From Rhododendron vialii (taxonomy: Eukaryota > Streptophyta > Magnoliopsida > Ericales > Ericaceae), in contig NC_080562.1 in assembly GCF_030253575.1 (NCBI RefSeq), forward strand, positions 42,509,852-42,573,851: DNA of 64,000 nucleotides. The letters run 5' to 3'. The notes below the pieces were generated by a model that ran no database searches, was not told the DNA's origin, and saw nothing but the letters and a program-made list of their open reading frames with translations. Positions 24,101 to 36,081 of the stretch are shown here, one piece after another. Within the stretch, counting starts at the first letter, position 1. Every line of letters starts with the position of its first letter. A program made the position numbers and the translations under genes.

Positions 24101-24107
24101 TTATATA
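24101..24107 (-). promoter_or_regulatory. HSP90 TATA box
   Basis: On the minus strand the sequence reads CCCTATATAATCC, about 122 bases upstream of the ATG. This is the only good TATA motif near the leader. Confidence 0.65.
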
Positions 24108-24123
24108 GGGAGTTCACTAGGGT

Positions 24124-24136
24124 TTCTAGATCCTTC
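24124..24136 (-). promoter_or_regulatory. heat-shock element upstream of HSP90
   Basis: The plus strand reads TTCTAGATCCTTC: three heat-shock units (TTC, GAT for GAA, TTC) at exact 5-bp periodicity with one mismatch. It lies 17 bp upstream of the TATA box, where plant heat-shock factors usually bind. Confidence 0.6.
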
Positions 24137-24159
24137 TATTTGGCAAATAGTTAAATGAG

Positions 24160-25788
24160 CTGAGACTGGTTCTTTATTCTTTTTCTAAGGAGAGTGAGGT
24201 ATGGGCCCCGTTCAGTGGCCCTCCAGGGCGGTGTAATCGTGTGGTTCGTGTTCGTTCGAAAAGGAAATTCTCGCCGAATGAAAAACTACTAGTACTCCAT
24301 TACGGCCAATTTGGAACATAAGCCGACTCCATTTTTATTTTTCGTATTTTTTTATTTTTTTTTATTTTGTTAATTTTGCATCCAATTTTGATGAATTATA
24401 TATTTTTTTGTCTTATTGTGTCTTTATTTTAAAATTTTTGATTTTCGATAATAATATTTTACTTTTTCGATTTCCATCGTTGAGATGAACCAATAATTCA
24501 CCAAAATTGGATGCAGAATTAACAAATCCAGCAAAAAAAAAGGTTGGCTTATTTGCCAAATTGGCCACAACTAAGGGTATTTTCGCTAACCAATAAGTTA
24601 TGCACAAGTTATTGTTATCCACAATTGTCAAGTTGTTTTCACTAATTAATAAAAGTTGTATATGATATATGGGTGGGTGAAACAAAAAAATAGAGGGAAA
24701 AAATGAAGAGGAAGAAATTGTGCGTTAATGTGAATAGCATGATAAAATATACTGTAATAACTTGGAGTCCAAAAATTTTGGTGAAAACGCTCCTATAAAA
24801 GTAGTGCTTTTTTTTTTTCCTTATTTTTTGAGGAAGATGAAATTACATAGGTAGTTGACTTCATCAGATCTAAAAAAAAGTTTAGTTGACTAGGGTCTCT
24901 AGACCCTTCTATTTGGAAAATTTTGGCAATTTGTTAATGTGGTGGGACTTGTTGGGTTTATCTATTCGTGGAGTTATAATTGCGTTGGGTCAAGTTAAGG
25001 GATAGCAACAAGACGATGTGGGTTTTGTTGCACTCCGAAATCCCAACCAAAAAGTACAACATGGTCTTAACTCCGTCCCAAATCCCAACCATGTAAATCA
25101 TGGGTGCTCCTGTATCCACCACGCCGGGGGGGGGGGCGGGGTTTACCTACTCGCCCCAGGACAAAATGAGGAAAATTTAATCTATACTAAAATAATAATA
25201 ATAATTGAAGTAGAGGAATTAATCAATTCTTCAATTCGCATCAACTATACGGAGAGGTCTATTTTTGAACGAGTCAATCTTGTCTCATAGTTATTCCACG
25301 TACTAAATCTTTATTTTTATTTGTTTTGGTGCAATTTCATCGATGATAGTAATAAAATTTATAAGACATCAATAAAACCTTGAATTTATATCGACATATG
25401 CTCACACGGTTTTCGCATTTTGTTGCTACATGGTAGGGAGGCGCAAAGGAGTCGAATTGAATTTTATGGTGATCAAAGTCTGACTTGTTTAAAATTAAGG
25501 CTTAAGCTCAAGTCTAGCCCTGCCATTCAAGCTTGGTTCGAGCATGAGCTGAGCTCATTCGCATGAGCCAGAGATATTACATACGAGCCCTGAGCCCAGC
25601 CTATTCGAACGAGTCAAGCTACGGAGCCTAAAATTCAGTTTAAATTTGGCTCATTTACTAGTACTACGTAAAACAAATTGATCCGAACTGTGCCAGGCGG
25701 ATTGGTTACGTGGGGAGTCAAACGTCTCGTGCAATCAGGAAACTGCCACCCCAAAACCATCTTCTTATCCCTTATCATATCTTCATCG

Positions 25789-25794
<6 letters not shown>
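24160..25794. other. intergenic region between HSP90 and FKBP16-1 (divergent genes)
   Basis: Both genes are transcribed away from this region, so it must hold two promoters. Apart from the HSP90 motifs, I see AT-rich sequence and a G-rich patch near 25126-25142. No gene is supported. Confidence 0.4.
24885..24960. repeat. diverged second copy of the HSP90 promoter segment
   Basis: GACTAGGGTCTCTAGACCC followed by TTCTATTTGGAAAAT closely matches the segment with the heat-shock element at 24116-24155. The first TTC unit is changed to CTC here. About 770 bp separate the two copies. Confidence 0.55.

Positions 25795-25826
<32 letters not shown>
25795..25826 (+). repeat. (TC)n tract in the FKBP leader
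   Basis: A TC microsatellite of about 30 bases ends 40 bp upstream of the FKBP start codon, as in many plant leaders. Confidence 0.8.
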
Positions 25827-25865
25827 ACACACACGGTCACACACACTGGGAGCTCTTTCTAGCAA

Positions 25866-28800
25866 ATGGAAGCTCCAACTTTTCAAACCCACATCCAGTT
25901 GCCAATTGCCTTCAAATCCACAAGGTGAAAATAAACCAATACCATAAAATTACTATTATTTCCCATTGTTTCGTCGTTGGTACAATTTCCCATTGTTTAC
26001 GTTAGTTTTGGCCAAATTGACGCTTAATTGTACCTTTGCTTGTTTTTTGCTGATACGCTTGATTTCCAATTCAGTTACAGCAATAAAAAATAAAAATAAA
26101 ATTGCAACTTTGTTTTCTTGGTCCTTTCAAAATAAATGAGGCTGTAGCCCTTAATTTACTTTGACGAAAATCTGAAACAATGGGATTGAATTTGGTTCCC
26201 AACGATGGGCAGTTGGGTAAGTATATTGATACTCTATGCATCAAAAAAAGAAGAAGAAGGTATATTGATGGAATCAAACATCAATCTGATTTTCGCGAAT
26301 TGGGTGTTTTTAGCTACTGTAGTTCCCGTTGCCCCGTTGGATGATAAACTGCAAGAATTATGAGGATCTGGCCATGATAAATATTGGACATTTTTAGGTT
26401 TCTCATTTCAATCTAATAGCCGAGTAAGAAAATTACCAAAATACATGTTTTGTCAGATATGTATGGTTATTCCATCAATGCTCCATGATGAAACAATTTT
26501 ACGTATCATCATACATAGGGAAATTGGGTTGTGACCCCTTTTAGATGCATCAACTGATATAGACGAAGATATAAGGTTAATTTATGGTTGTTGCAATCAG
26601 TTTTAGGAAGCTTTATATGAAGGGAATAGTTTTCCATGTATTAATAGTACGCAACAAAGTTTTAACATTGTCATGGACTCAGTTTTATGAACAGCGAACA
26701 ATCCAAGATTGTTCTCCCAAAAAACTTGGGTGGGAGATTCCCCACCCCGATGATGGAAAGAATGCCAAGAAGGTCGCTTCTGAAGCTTGTCGTCTGCAAT
26801 CCTATCCTTCTAAATGTTTATCCTGTATTTGGTGAACCAATGCAGGAGATGAAGGAGCCTGAAGTAGTTCGGTAATTGTTTTGTGCCCTCGTGATTTGTT
26901 TTCACTTTTCTCCGACGAATGGTGTAAACAATTGTGAACTTTCTTCATCCAGTCCTTATTAGTTTCATTGAATCGCATGTGAAATTCTTGTGTGGACTTT
27001 GAAGCATCCAGGACCCAGAAGCTTGCTAGTGGAGTGAGGATACAAGGTAAGATGTTCTAAAGGTTTTACATCTCAAGTAGAGTATTTCCTGTATTTTACT
27101 GATGTAGGTGCTTTCCATTTACAATCTATTTCTTTATTCTTTTGGGAAGGGGTAGGGTAGGGGCCTTGTAATGCTCTTGTGCCTTGTTTTATTTCTGCGA
27201 TGTTCTGCTTATTTGCTTGGGTTGTTTTCCAAGACGTTATTGAAGGGGAAGGGCCCGAGGCTCGTGAAGGAAATCTCGTTGAAGTTAACTACGTATGCCG
27301 GCGATCAAATGGGTATTTTGTTCATAGGTAATTTGGGTTCTCCTTTGCATTTTGGAGTTATAGAGATAGAGCCTTCAATCCTGTTGCCCGTATTTCTCAT
27401 GCTAAACATATTTGTATTTAAACCTAGCTGTTTTATCGACTATCTTCTTAAACTTGAGCAGTATTTTGTTGCAGTACTGTGGATCAGTTCAGCGGAGAAA
27501 GCTCTCCTGTTTTACTTGCTCTGAATGAGAAGCAGGTTAGATCCGCTTCATTATTCTTTCCAAAGTCTTGCAGCTCTTGCTTATTGTTGAAATGCAACGA
27601 GGGTCTTTTTTGGATGAAGACCTAAAGTCACAATTGGTTGTCTGTATATTGTTTCAAAGTTCTGTTCGTTCATTCTATTCCTTTGATACATGTAAGAGAT
27701 CAGCATACATGCTTTTTAACCCATTTGATCATTCTTTACATGTTACGTGATTCATCTTGCAATAGTTCCCCTTCACAGATAATAAAGGGCCTGATGGAGG
27801 TATTGGTCGGCATGAAGGTTGGAGGTAAATTCAAGAAGCACATCTCTAGAAGATTTATGATTCTTATTGACAAAATGACTTAGAAAAACCTCATTTGTGG
27901 GGGTTAAATTTAGATTTCATAACGAAATAGCAAAACCACAGTCACAAGACTCATAACCAAAAGTACCTGCTTTTTCCTATCATTTAAGAATTATCTAATT
28001 TCTCAGAACATACTTGGGTTATTGTTTCAGGGAAGAGAAGAGCATTAATACCTCCATCCGCAGGATACATCAATGAGTACTTGCAACCAGTTCCTGAAGA
28101 GGTTTTGCTATTTTTTTACTATTTATCTCATCACCTTCATTGATAAGTAAGCACTTCGTGTTATTTTGTATAGTTCATGCTATCTTTTGTTCCAAGTGAC
28201 TGCTATTTTTTGAGCATTTGTCGGCCTCTCTTGTGGGAGGAGCTCCCTCGTGTTCCTGCTTGCATTTTTTCATATTTCTGCTTATCCACTACAACAAAAT
28301 AAGGAACCAACTGAGCAGGACAGAAAAACAAACAATTAGAAAAGAAAAAGACCAAGAAACACAGGTCACAGAAGACATAAACCATAGCAGAAAATGAACA
28401 GGTGATATGTGGGTAAGTTGCGAGCCTATCACTGTAAAACAAATATCAAGGTGCCTTAGTTACAACAATTTTCCAGCCACATCATTTAAGCAGAAGTTAT
28501 TTATAGGGATTCTTGAGTAGTAGCAATTTTCAGATGTGAAAAAACCAAATGAAAGACAACTCATGAATACTCGATTCGGAATACTCATGCTGCCAATTAA
28601 TAGGCTGTAGAAATCTCCGATCCAAGCACTTAGGCCGCATCTCATGGCATTAAGGAGTATAGAGTACACTTTCACATCTGCAACTGCTGTTAAAATTGGC
28701 CCTTGAGGTTAAGTTCGTTACATAGGATCGATGACTGCCTCAGAGTATTGCTTTTAATGCTCTCTCAAACAGTAATTACTCAAGATAATGCATAATACAT

Positions 28801-28932
28801 ACTGACAGGCCATACATCTTACGCATACTATTACGATATGGTTGTTTGTGGCAGTTTGGCCCTCGACGCAGCCTTTTGTCTCATGCCAATGAGCCTTTGG
28901 TATTTGAAGTGCAGCTCTTGAAAGTTCTGTGA
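25866..28932 (+). CDS. FKBP16-1: FKBP16-1-like immunophilin, plastid (thylakoid lumen)
   Basis: Eight exons (25866-25924, 26695-26871, 27012-27046, 27234-27327, 27475-27535, 27779-27824, 28031-28101, 28855-28932) join in frame to 206 residues; Arabidopsis FKBP16-1 has 207. A transit-type N-terminus is followed by a twin-arginine segment, PRRSLLKLVVCNPILLNVY, as used for Tat import into the thylakoid lumen. The FKBP fold then runs from SGVRIQDVIEGEGPEAREG through VEVNYVCRRSNGYFVHST, GLMEVLVGMKVGGKRRALIP and EEFGPRRSLLSH to EPLVFEVQLLKVL. Lumenal FKBPs of this type often lack prolyl-isomerase residues and act as assembly factors; which applies here cannot be read from sequence. In Arabidopsis it is next to SFT2 (At4g26555/At4g26550), as here. 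Confidence 0.9.
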
Positions 28933-31900
28933 GTTTATTGCTGCTGTGTCCCTCTTTAGTTCTGTGAGTATATTTGAAGTGCAGCACTTTTTCCTCCTAG
29001 ATTATTTGTATGAAGAAAACATTATTGAAAGAAGATTGAAGCTTTATGTATCCTTTGAGTCTACAGATTAACTTATTCATGGATCTATTAGGAGTAAATG
29101 TAGTTTAGTGGAAAACTTACATTTCAAGGCATGTCGTAAACGAATGATCCATGCATTCCCATGGCTTTACTGAGCTTATCTATATTAAAGGGAGGAAGGT
29201 GTGGGGCCGAAAAAAGATATTTTCACAACAAGGGCTGAGATTGATTTGGATTTACTTTGATCCAATGGACTAGGCCTTCTCTCTCGTCCAATTCTCACGA
29301 GACATGTGACTTTTCTTTTTTTCTTTTTGCTTTTTCTTTTTCTTTTTACATTGGGGACTGAACACTTTTCCTCTCCCCCGTTGTAGCCCCACCCTCCTTG
29401 CCGCAAAACCTCGTCCCTTCCTTGCAGCTGTAGCACATCCTCCCCCATTCGAGGCTGCCGCACCAAGCCTCCCTCACCCTAGGGTGGCTCCGGTGATAAC
29501 CCTCTTGGCCACCTCCACCGCATCAGCCCCCTTACATCCAGTCCTGTCAGTGGGCCTCACACCATCTTTGTGACCCATGTTCTATCCATTGAATGTTAAT
29601 TTTCTGATAAGTTTTTATTTTCTTTGTAAGTAGTTCTGATAAGATTGGTGTGAAATATATCAGGGAATGAAAGTTGTTGGTGCGATTTACTATTTTTCTT
29701 TGTAGCAATCTTTTGTTTCTAATCGAATAAGAAATGGAACAGATATCTCATACTGTTCTTCTCCATCTGATTTGTTTGTCAATAGAGCAAATTGTTGGTG
29801 GACTTTTTGCTATTGCTAGCAATTGCTTTTCTTAAAGTCCAAAGGTTGAGTTTCCGCAAGTTTTGGGGTCGGGTGAAATTGAGTAGAGTTGTGCCTGCTG
29901 CCTGCTGCCTGCTCTAACTCTAATCGTTTAATGTTGCATAAATTAGATGGTACAATTGTTGTCCACAAGATTGTTTTGACTAATCTCTTTCAATCCATGA
30001 TTTTGATGTTCACTCCCCCTCCTCTACTCTCTAGTCTCTTCTGCTAAATGTAAGAGAAAAATAATGGATTAAGGCATTACATTTTGTAGCAACTCGCTTT
30101 TGAGTCATAGATATAGATGAAGTGTTACGCTTTAAAATACCAGGCTTAGTGAAATGTTATTTGATTGGACTTTTGGGTAGTCTATTCGATGGAAGGGTGG
30201 TAAATTGGATGACAATGGATTTGTAAATTGGATGGAATCTAGTTGTGCGAGTAGTGTCTCTATGAACATGTACAACTAGGAGTGTGGTAAGGTGTTGAGG
30301 CTTTTATGTGTAGGTCACATTTGTTCGCTGATGTATATTTTCTCCAATGTCTACGAAATTAAAGTAGTATCGTTTTTCTTAACAGTTTGGAAACATTTGT
30401 GAGAACTCCCAACAATTTTTTGTTTTCACTCTGGAGAAGAGCTCGTAGTACACCTTTCAGCATGGGTTTCTCTTAGCTAAGAGCTTTTGTTGAGAGTGCG
30501 GTAGGTAGTAGGCACAGTTTGTAAAAAATAGTTTTGCTGGATTGATGCTTCATATCATTTTCTCACTTGTTGTGTCTTGGCTGCCTCAGTAAATTGGTTT
30601 GTGCTGTGTTACTCTTTTGTTATGTTCATGTTTATTGAAAGGAAAGGATGGTAACTTCCTCCCTTAGTTTTCCTTTAGGTAAGCAGGTGTCCCCTTTGTG
30701 TTTACACATGATTCGTTTTTCTTTTTTTCCGTTTTCCTTTTTAGTGAAATAGAACGAATTGCAGTACTCAAATGTGGAGAACCATGTGGTATCAATTGGA
30801 GGAAGTCTGAGTACGTTTTGACAACAACGGTTGAAAAGCTATAGAGTACTACCATGGAGTCTTCATTTTTTTCCGCCAAAAGCCATAGCTTACTGATAGT
30901 GCATGGTCTTAGACTAAGCTTTTTGGTTGTGACTACTTGGCTTATTAACAGTTTTTTGCTACATGGGTGGTTGTTATGCTTATTGTTATGTCAGCACTGC
31001 TTAGGCTTCCTTAACTTTTCTCAATGTAAACCTTTTAGCCTTGTAAATGACTTTATGTGTGTAGGTTCATCTTCTTCAAGAAAGAAATGTTGGAGTTTTG
31101 ATCTGCAGTGAGTGGAACCTCAAAGAGATCTGCATTATTGAGGTAACTGTATCTGTTACTTTCAACCACAATTGTGTTATTGTTTGGGCTTCTTTGGGTT
31201 CCAAACTCATTCTACACAAATCAAATCTATTTCGTTATGCTTCTGAAAAATTTTCTAGCAAAATTTACTTATCTTTTGAAAAGAAGAAGAGGCAAAATGC
31301 GAGGTTAAGCTCACTTTGAAAGGGAAAGGGAAGGGGAAGTGCATGTGAGGTTCAACTGTTTTCCTTAATGTTAGATTTGGACATTCAATAAGTTAATCCA
31401 ATTAGACTTTGAGTTGATATCTTGGGATAATCTAAACCTCAAATATGTAAGTGGTTTTAGAGCTTTGTGTGGATAATGTACTTGCGTTCATTGTTGTTTT
31501 GTTGGTGGATAATGGAGATAACAGCTAGATAGAGCTGAAATACGGCTGAAAATTGACTCTAGTCAATTGAGAGATTATGTCATTATTGTTCTTGAAGTAA
31601 ATGTACCAAAAGCAGATAATGTTGATGGATTTCATGGGTTGCAGTATAAAAATTCTATGCATGTGATATTTTGCTCATTTTTAAAGAATCGATTAGTTTC
31701 TGCTGTTACATGAATTACCCATAGCCTTGGTTATTATCTTCTCTGATGAAATGAATGAAAAGCTCATGATTATTGGAGCTATCAAACTGTGAAACTGCTT
31801 TTTCAAAAGTCGGTCAAAAAAAAATTTTTTCCAGTCAAAAGTCGGTCATTTGACTTTCACACTGTCAAGACCAGAACGAGTAGGATGAGTTTGGTATTTT

Positions 31901-32124
31901 GCTTTTGGTTCTTTAGACGGGTATGGTATTCATGATCTTTGGGTTGACACTATGCCATCGAAATAGATTTGGTTGGGATATGATTGGCGATCTGCCTCTA
32001 GTAAACTTTGGGTTGGAATATGCATGGTTTTAACTGGTTGTCTTGTCTCTTGTGTACATGTTTGGACTCGGTTTTCTTTGCTGATTCTAAATTCTATTCC
32101 AGTTTAAAATTGTCTCATTTTCAG
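28933..32124. other. spacer downstream of FKBP16-1
   Basis: A C-rich stretch at 29.35-29.55 kb and T-rich runs suggest inserted material. A splice-bounded frame of about 36 codons starting at 30742 (IERIAVLKCGEPCG) has no relative I recognise. No confident gene is found before the orphan exon at 32.1 kb. Confidence 0.35.
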
Positions 32125-32250
32125 GTAAGATCCGGTGCCCGTGGTGGTTTCATTAAAATCTCCTCACTTTTTAAGAAGTCCCTGAAGGAATTAGAGGAAT
32201 ACGAGCACCCAACCGGAGGAGCTATTACAAAATTGTTGACTGCATTGTAA
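32125..32250 (+). CDS. orphan terminal exon of an unrecognised gene
   Basis: After a good acceptor (pyrimidines then TTTCAG at 32119-32124) a 41-codon frame begins VRSGARGGFIKISSLFKKSL, continues KELEEYEHPTGG and ends LLTAL with TAA. Its composition is protein-like (basic, then acidic, amphipathic) and unlike its AT-rich surroundings. I cannot name the family and found no partner exons upstream. It may be the last exon of a degraded or low-expression gene, or a captured fragment. Confidence 0.35.
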   Translation, partial: VRSGARGGFIKISSLFKKSLKELEEYEHPTGGAITKLLTAL

Positions 32251-32463
32251 TGCACATTTTGTAGTACTATCTTTTTTCACCATCTTATATTGTGGGCAAG
32301 TTTGTTGGGCATAATATATTTCCTTGAACCCATCCCCATATATTGCTTAGTTGAGACTTCATTTAGTCTAAACTGCTCCAAATATTATTGCTTACTTTAG
32401 TTATTCCCCAGTCAAATAACACAAACAATATACTCCTATCCAACAAATCTGTCTTCCATATTT

Positions 32464-32577
32464 CCGAATGAAACACATTGTCGATATCATTCACAAGATT
32501 GTCTATCAAACCACATACGTCCGAATGAAACACATTGTCGAAATCATTCACAAGATTGTCTATCAAACCACATACGT
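32464..32577. repeat. 57-bp tandem duplication
   Basis: Two units (32464-32520 and 32521-32577) start CCGAATGAAACACATTGTCG and differ at one base, so the duplication is recent. Confidence 0.8.
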
Positions 32578-33385
32578 CGTCTCATTACTATATGTTTGTA
32601 CCATACTAGTAACACTAGAAAAATGAATAATATAGATAGAGCAAATAGTACTGTAGCAGTAGGAGAATGAGAGAAAGGGCTTGCACCATAATGCATCCCC
32701 TCCAATGATTGTTTGATTTTAATGGACGTGGAGAGCTGATTCATTGTTTGAGCAGCAGAAAATTCACCCGATACAAGCATTGCGGTCCCGATACCTCCGC
32801 ACTTCCAACCCAGTAGCAATTCCCATCAGCTGCAGCAGTAATAGTCATCGAAAAAACAGCATTTCTGAGACAAACATAATGACGCAGCAGCATGTCAGCA
32901 TATTTTTGCAAAGTAAGAATCACAAGAGGAAAGAGAACTAGCATTTTAGCAGCCAACACTCTACACATGAACAGAACTCCATGTCCAGAATTAGTAACAT
33001 AAGTATCCAACAAAAGAGACTGCAAAATTGAACAACAATGCTCTGATGTAGTGGCCCCATTTTGAGCCAGGAGAATATCAAACTCAGTTGTGCGTTACTA
33101 TGTACATAGTAAATCACAAAGACTATCAAACCAGGAGACTTACAATTGTAATACTTGACAATAAAAGAACAGATAAGGTGAAAGAAAAATAAAAGTTCCA
33201 AAAAATGTGATATTTATCATCACAGTAATGTGTTCGAGCACTCAGGTCATTATCTTTTTCCTGTCGGTCCTAAACTTCTTTCCCAACAGATTAATTTTTT
33301 TTATACAACATGGATTTTTGTTTATCTACACATGTTTTATTACCACTTTTGCTGTCGGATGTGAAGGATGCATCTCAGTTCATAC

Positions 33386-33454
33386 CTTGAGCAATTTCTT
33401 TGCCTTCTCAATTTCAAGAATATCAGGCTGACTTGCACCAAATACTTTCTCAAT
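33386..33454 (-). CDS. orphan internal exon of an unrecognised gene, minus strand
   Basis: A 69-bp minus-strand exon has a good acceptor (TTGGCAG) and donor (AAG then GTATGA). It encodes 23 residues, IEKVFGASQPD followed by ILEIEKAKKLLK. Phase is zero at both ends. A second minus-strand frame after a pyrimidine tract at about 34574-34652 reads KLVTLTATDMEHVDQKLKLC and could belong to the same gene. I do not recognise the family and cannot assemble a complete protein. Confidence 0.35.
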
Positions 33455-33589
33455 CTGCCAATGTTAAAGGGTTACATAAACAAAGGACAGCTCAACCACA
33501 AGAGAATCTTAAGTGGAGATCTAAAGTAATCAAAGTAGTCAAAACCTGCTCTAAAAACCAATACAACTGCAGATTCAACTGATGCAGAA

Positions 33590-33695
33590 ACTAACAGCTT
33601 CCAAGGGTAGATTCCAAGTGCAGTAACTAATAGCTTCATTCCAAGTGCAGTAACTAACAGCTTCATTCCAAGTGCAGATGTAAGTAACAGCTGCA
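33590..33695. repeat. short tandem repeat, unit about 27-29 bp
   Basis: AGTAACTAACAGCTTCATTCC and variants occur about four times in a row. Confidence 0.6.
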
Positions 33696-35111
33696 GTCAC
33701 AAACTTTCACAAACTGCAGTAACAAACACAGTCATTCCAGTAACAAATACAGAACCTGCTCTAAACATCTCTTAAACAAAACAGGTTCATAACATACCAC
33801 AAACAAAATAGGTCATAAACAGGTTCCAAACATCTCTTAAATGGCATTACCAAAACAGATCTTCAGTTCACAGTCAAAACAGACCAAATTGTGGGTCTCA
33901 TAAACTACCAAGTGCATAACATATACCACATTGACATTAGTTACAAAAACAGACTAGATTATGGTTCTGATAATCTACCTGCGGATCCCACATGCAACAT
34001 GAATGAATCCCAAAACAAAAAAGAAGCAAAACAGAGGATTCAATTGGGCTCAAACTGAAATCATAATGATGCACTTTAATTGGTAGTTTCATAAACTGAA
34101 ATTTAAACACTAGAGCTTGAAACCCAACGTCTCAACAATGAGTATTCAATTTCCTCCGCTTGCATTCGTAATGGTGATATTTTCTCAGCAAGATTCCTCC
34201 AACAAATGTCATAATAATCACCATAAGTATACAACGGACCGTAGCTAATCAACAACCACTCGCTCACTAATTTTTCAAATCATGTATGGAGTGGTATGAC
34301 TGCTTCAGACCACATCAAAATCAAAACAAATTAAGAAGATTTTCCAAATTTGAAAACCACATTCTTGTAGTGAAACGTATATGTCGAGGCACCATAACAA
34401 ACAGTGAAATTATGCATGCAATTCACTTGAACTCTCCTTGGACTGGTGCTTTCGTTTCTTACTCCTGATACAACAAATTAACGACAATTGAGAGACATAG
34501 AGCGTACTATCAAAGCAAAAGTTACTCCTAATACATAAAAGTGCATTAGCAATACTCGTCATGTGAGCGGATCCCGGCATAATTTGAGCTTCTGATCAAC
34601 GTGCTCCATATCTGTCGCAGTAAGGGTCACAAGTTTACTTACCTGTACAAAAAGAGAAGAAAAAGTTTAAGGAGGAAGGTGGAGGTGAAACCGAGCTACA
34701 TTCGCACATATTGAAAGTCTGGCAGATTTATAGGACATAAAGATTGGTCTAACCTCACATTTCGAATACGAAGTTCTAGTAGAAGCCTTACCATGCACAA
34801 CCAACCGCGAAAGCTATGAATTCAGAAATGTTGTTCAAGTTTACAAAAACCATAGGCTGAAAAATGACTACCTTTAGAAGCCAAATGTCAAACACGTGGT
34901 AGGCATATACCTTGCATCGATTTCTAATGCTCAATATAAGATCAAAACCCGAAAAGCTATTAGAATTTGCGTCAATAGAAATTGAATTAGATACAACAAC
35001 CACCCATTGTACCTTAAGATTGTTCCTCACATTCTTGGCTGTAGACGTGATTCAATTTCTAAGACTTCCGAGGCACAAATAGCAAACACCCGTTGTAGAG
35101 AGAAAGAGACG

Positions 35112-35660
35112 ATGGGTGTGGCCGCGTGGATGAGTTCACCAGCTCCGATCGTCCGAGTCGCGAACACACCTCTGCCGGGTGGCTCAGCGATCGGAACTCG
35201 GATCGGCTACGGTGAAGGTCGACTTGGATCGACGACGTTGTTACAACGGACTACAATCAGAAGGCGCGAGGAAAAAACTAAAGCCTTTTCAAGTTGTAAT
35301 CAAGTGTTCCCGGTTCACATTTTTCCAATCTTTTTTTACGCATATCTTCTCCGATTAGGAATCAAGAAGTATCCGATTGACTTGAAATCCAACAAAATCA
35401 TTCTAATTGACAAGTTCTACAATGTGGACGAATTGGATCATAAAAATTATACCAAAGTAAGGTCAAAATTTTCAAAAAATGGAGGAAAAGACTTCTTCTA
35501 TTATAAGGGTTGTAATCAAGTGTACCCAGTTAACTTTTTTTCATTTTTTTTGGGAATCTTTCTTCTCCGATTAATAACCATTTGGTACTTTTTTGAATTC
35601 ATACTTCACATAAATATTATAATTGACAATTTATACAAAAAGGAAGAATCGGATCATTAA
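35112..35660 (+). CDS. unrecognised open frame with an internal tandem duplication
   Basis: An uninterrupted frame of 182 codons starts MGVAAWMSSPAPIVRVANTP, followed by an Arg/Ser/Gly-rich part that looks like an organelle-targeting or promoter-derived sequence. The second part consists of two diverged copies of about 222 bp (from about 35302 and 35520). They give related peptides, CNQVFPVHIF..LLRLGIKKY and CNQVYPVNFF..LLRLITIWY. The frame has stayed open through the duplication. GC falls sharply from the first part to the second. No family is recognised, and it may not be translated. Confidence 0.25.
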   Translation: MGVAAWMSSPAPIVRVANTPLPGGSAIGTRIGYGEGRLGSTTLLQRTTIRRREEKTKAFSSCNQVFPVHIFPIFFYAYLLRLGIKKYPIDLKSNKIILIDKFYNVDELDHKNYTKVRSKFSKNGGKDFFYYKGCNQVYPVNFFSFFLGIFLLRLITIWYFFEFILHINIIIDNLYKKEESDH

Positions 35661-36081
35661 ATTAATTTCAAAATATGTTTGAAAACTGCCAAGCAAGGGA
35701 GAAACCTTGTTTTTAATACTTCGCAGGTTGAAATTGAGAAGTATGGTTACTTCCGAACTCGCGTTCTCAAGCCCGCTTTACTTGTTTCTCGGACGTCTTT
35801 TATAATTTTATTCTTCCAAAAAGCGTTATTCCTTAACACGATTTCGCAAAGAGATGAGATTATGGTAATGAGAAGAGATTATGGTGAGATTCGTGAACAA
35901 CTAGTTAATGCTTTCACCCTCGCAGTAACTTGCGCAATCACTTAAGATCGCATAGTCTCAGACCCACCAAGAAATTGGTCGACGGATCTTCATTGATAAT
36001 CTTCATTCACATAAGTCTCAGACCCAGAAGTCAGAACCAGACCTCGAATTCAAATCTGCACTTCCATTAAACAAAATAAAA

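Noticed and set aside
29185-29466. 93-codon minus-strand frame
   Set aside because: Lys/Arg/Ser-rich translation of a CT- and T-rich tract; no splice or family support.
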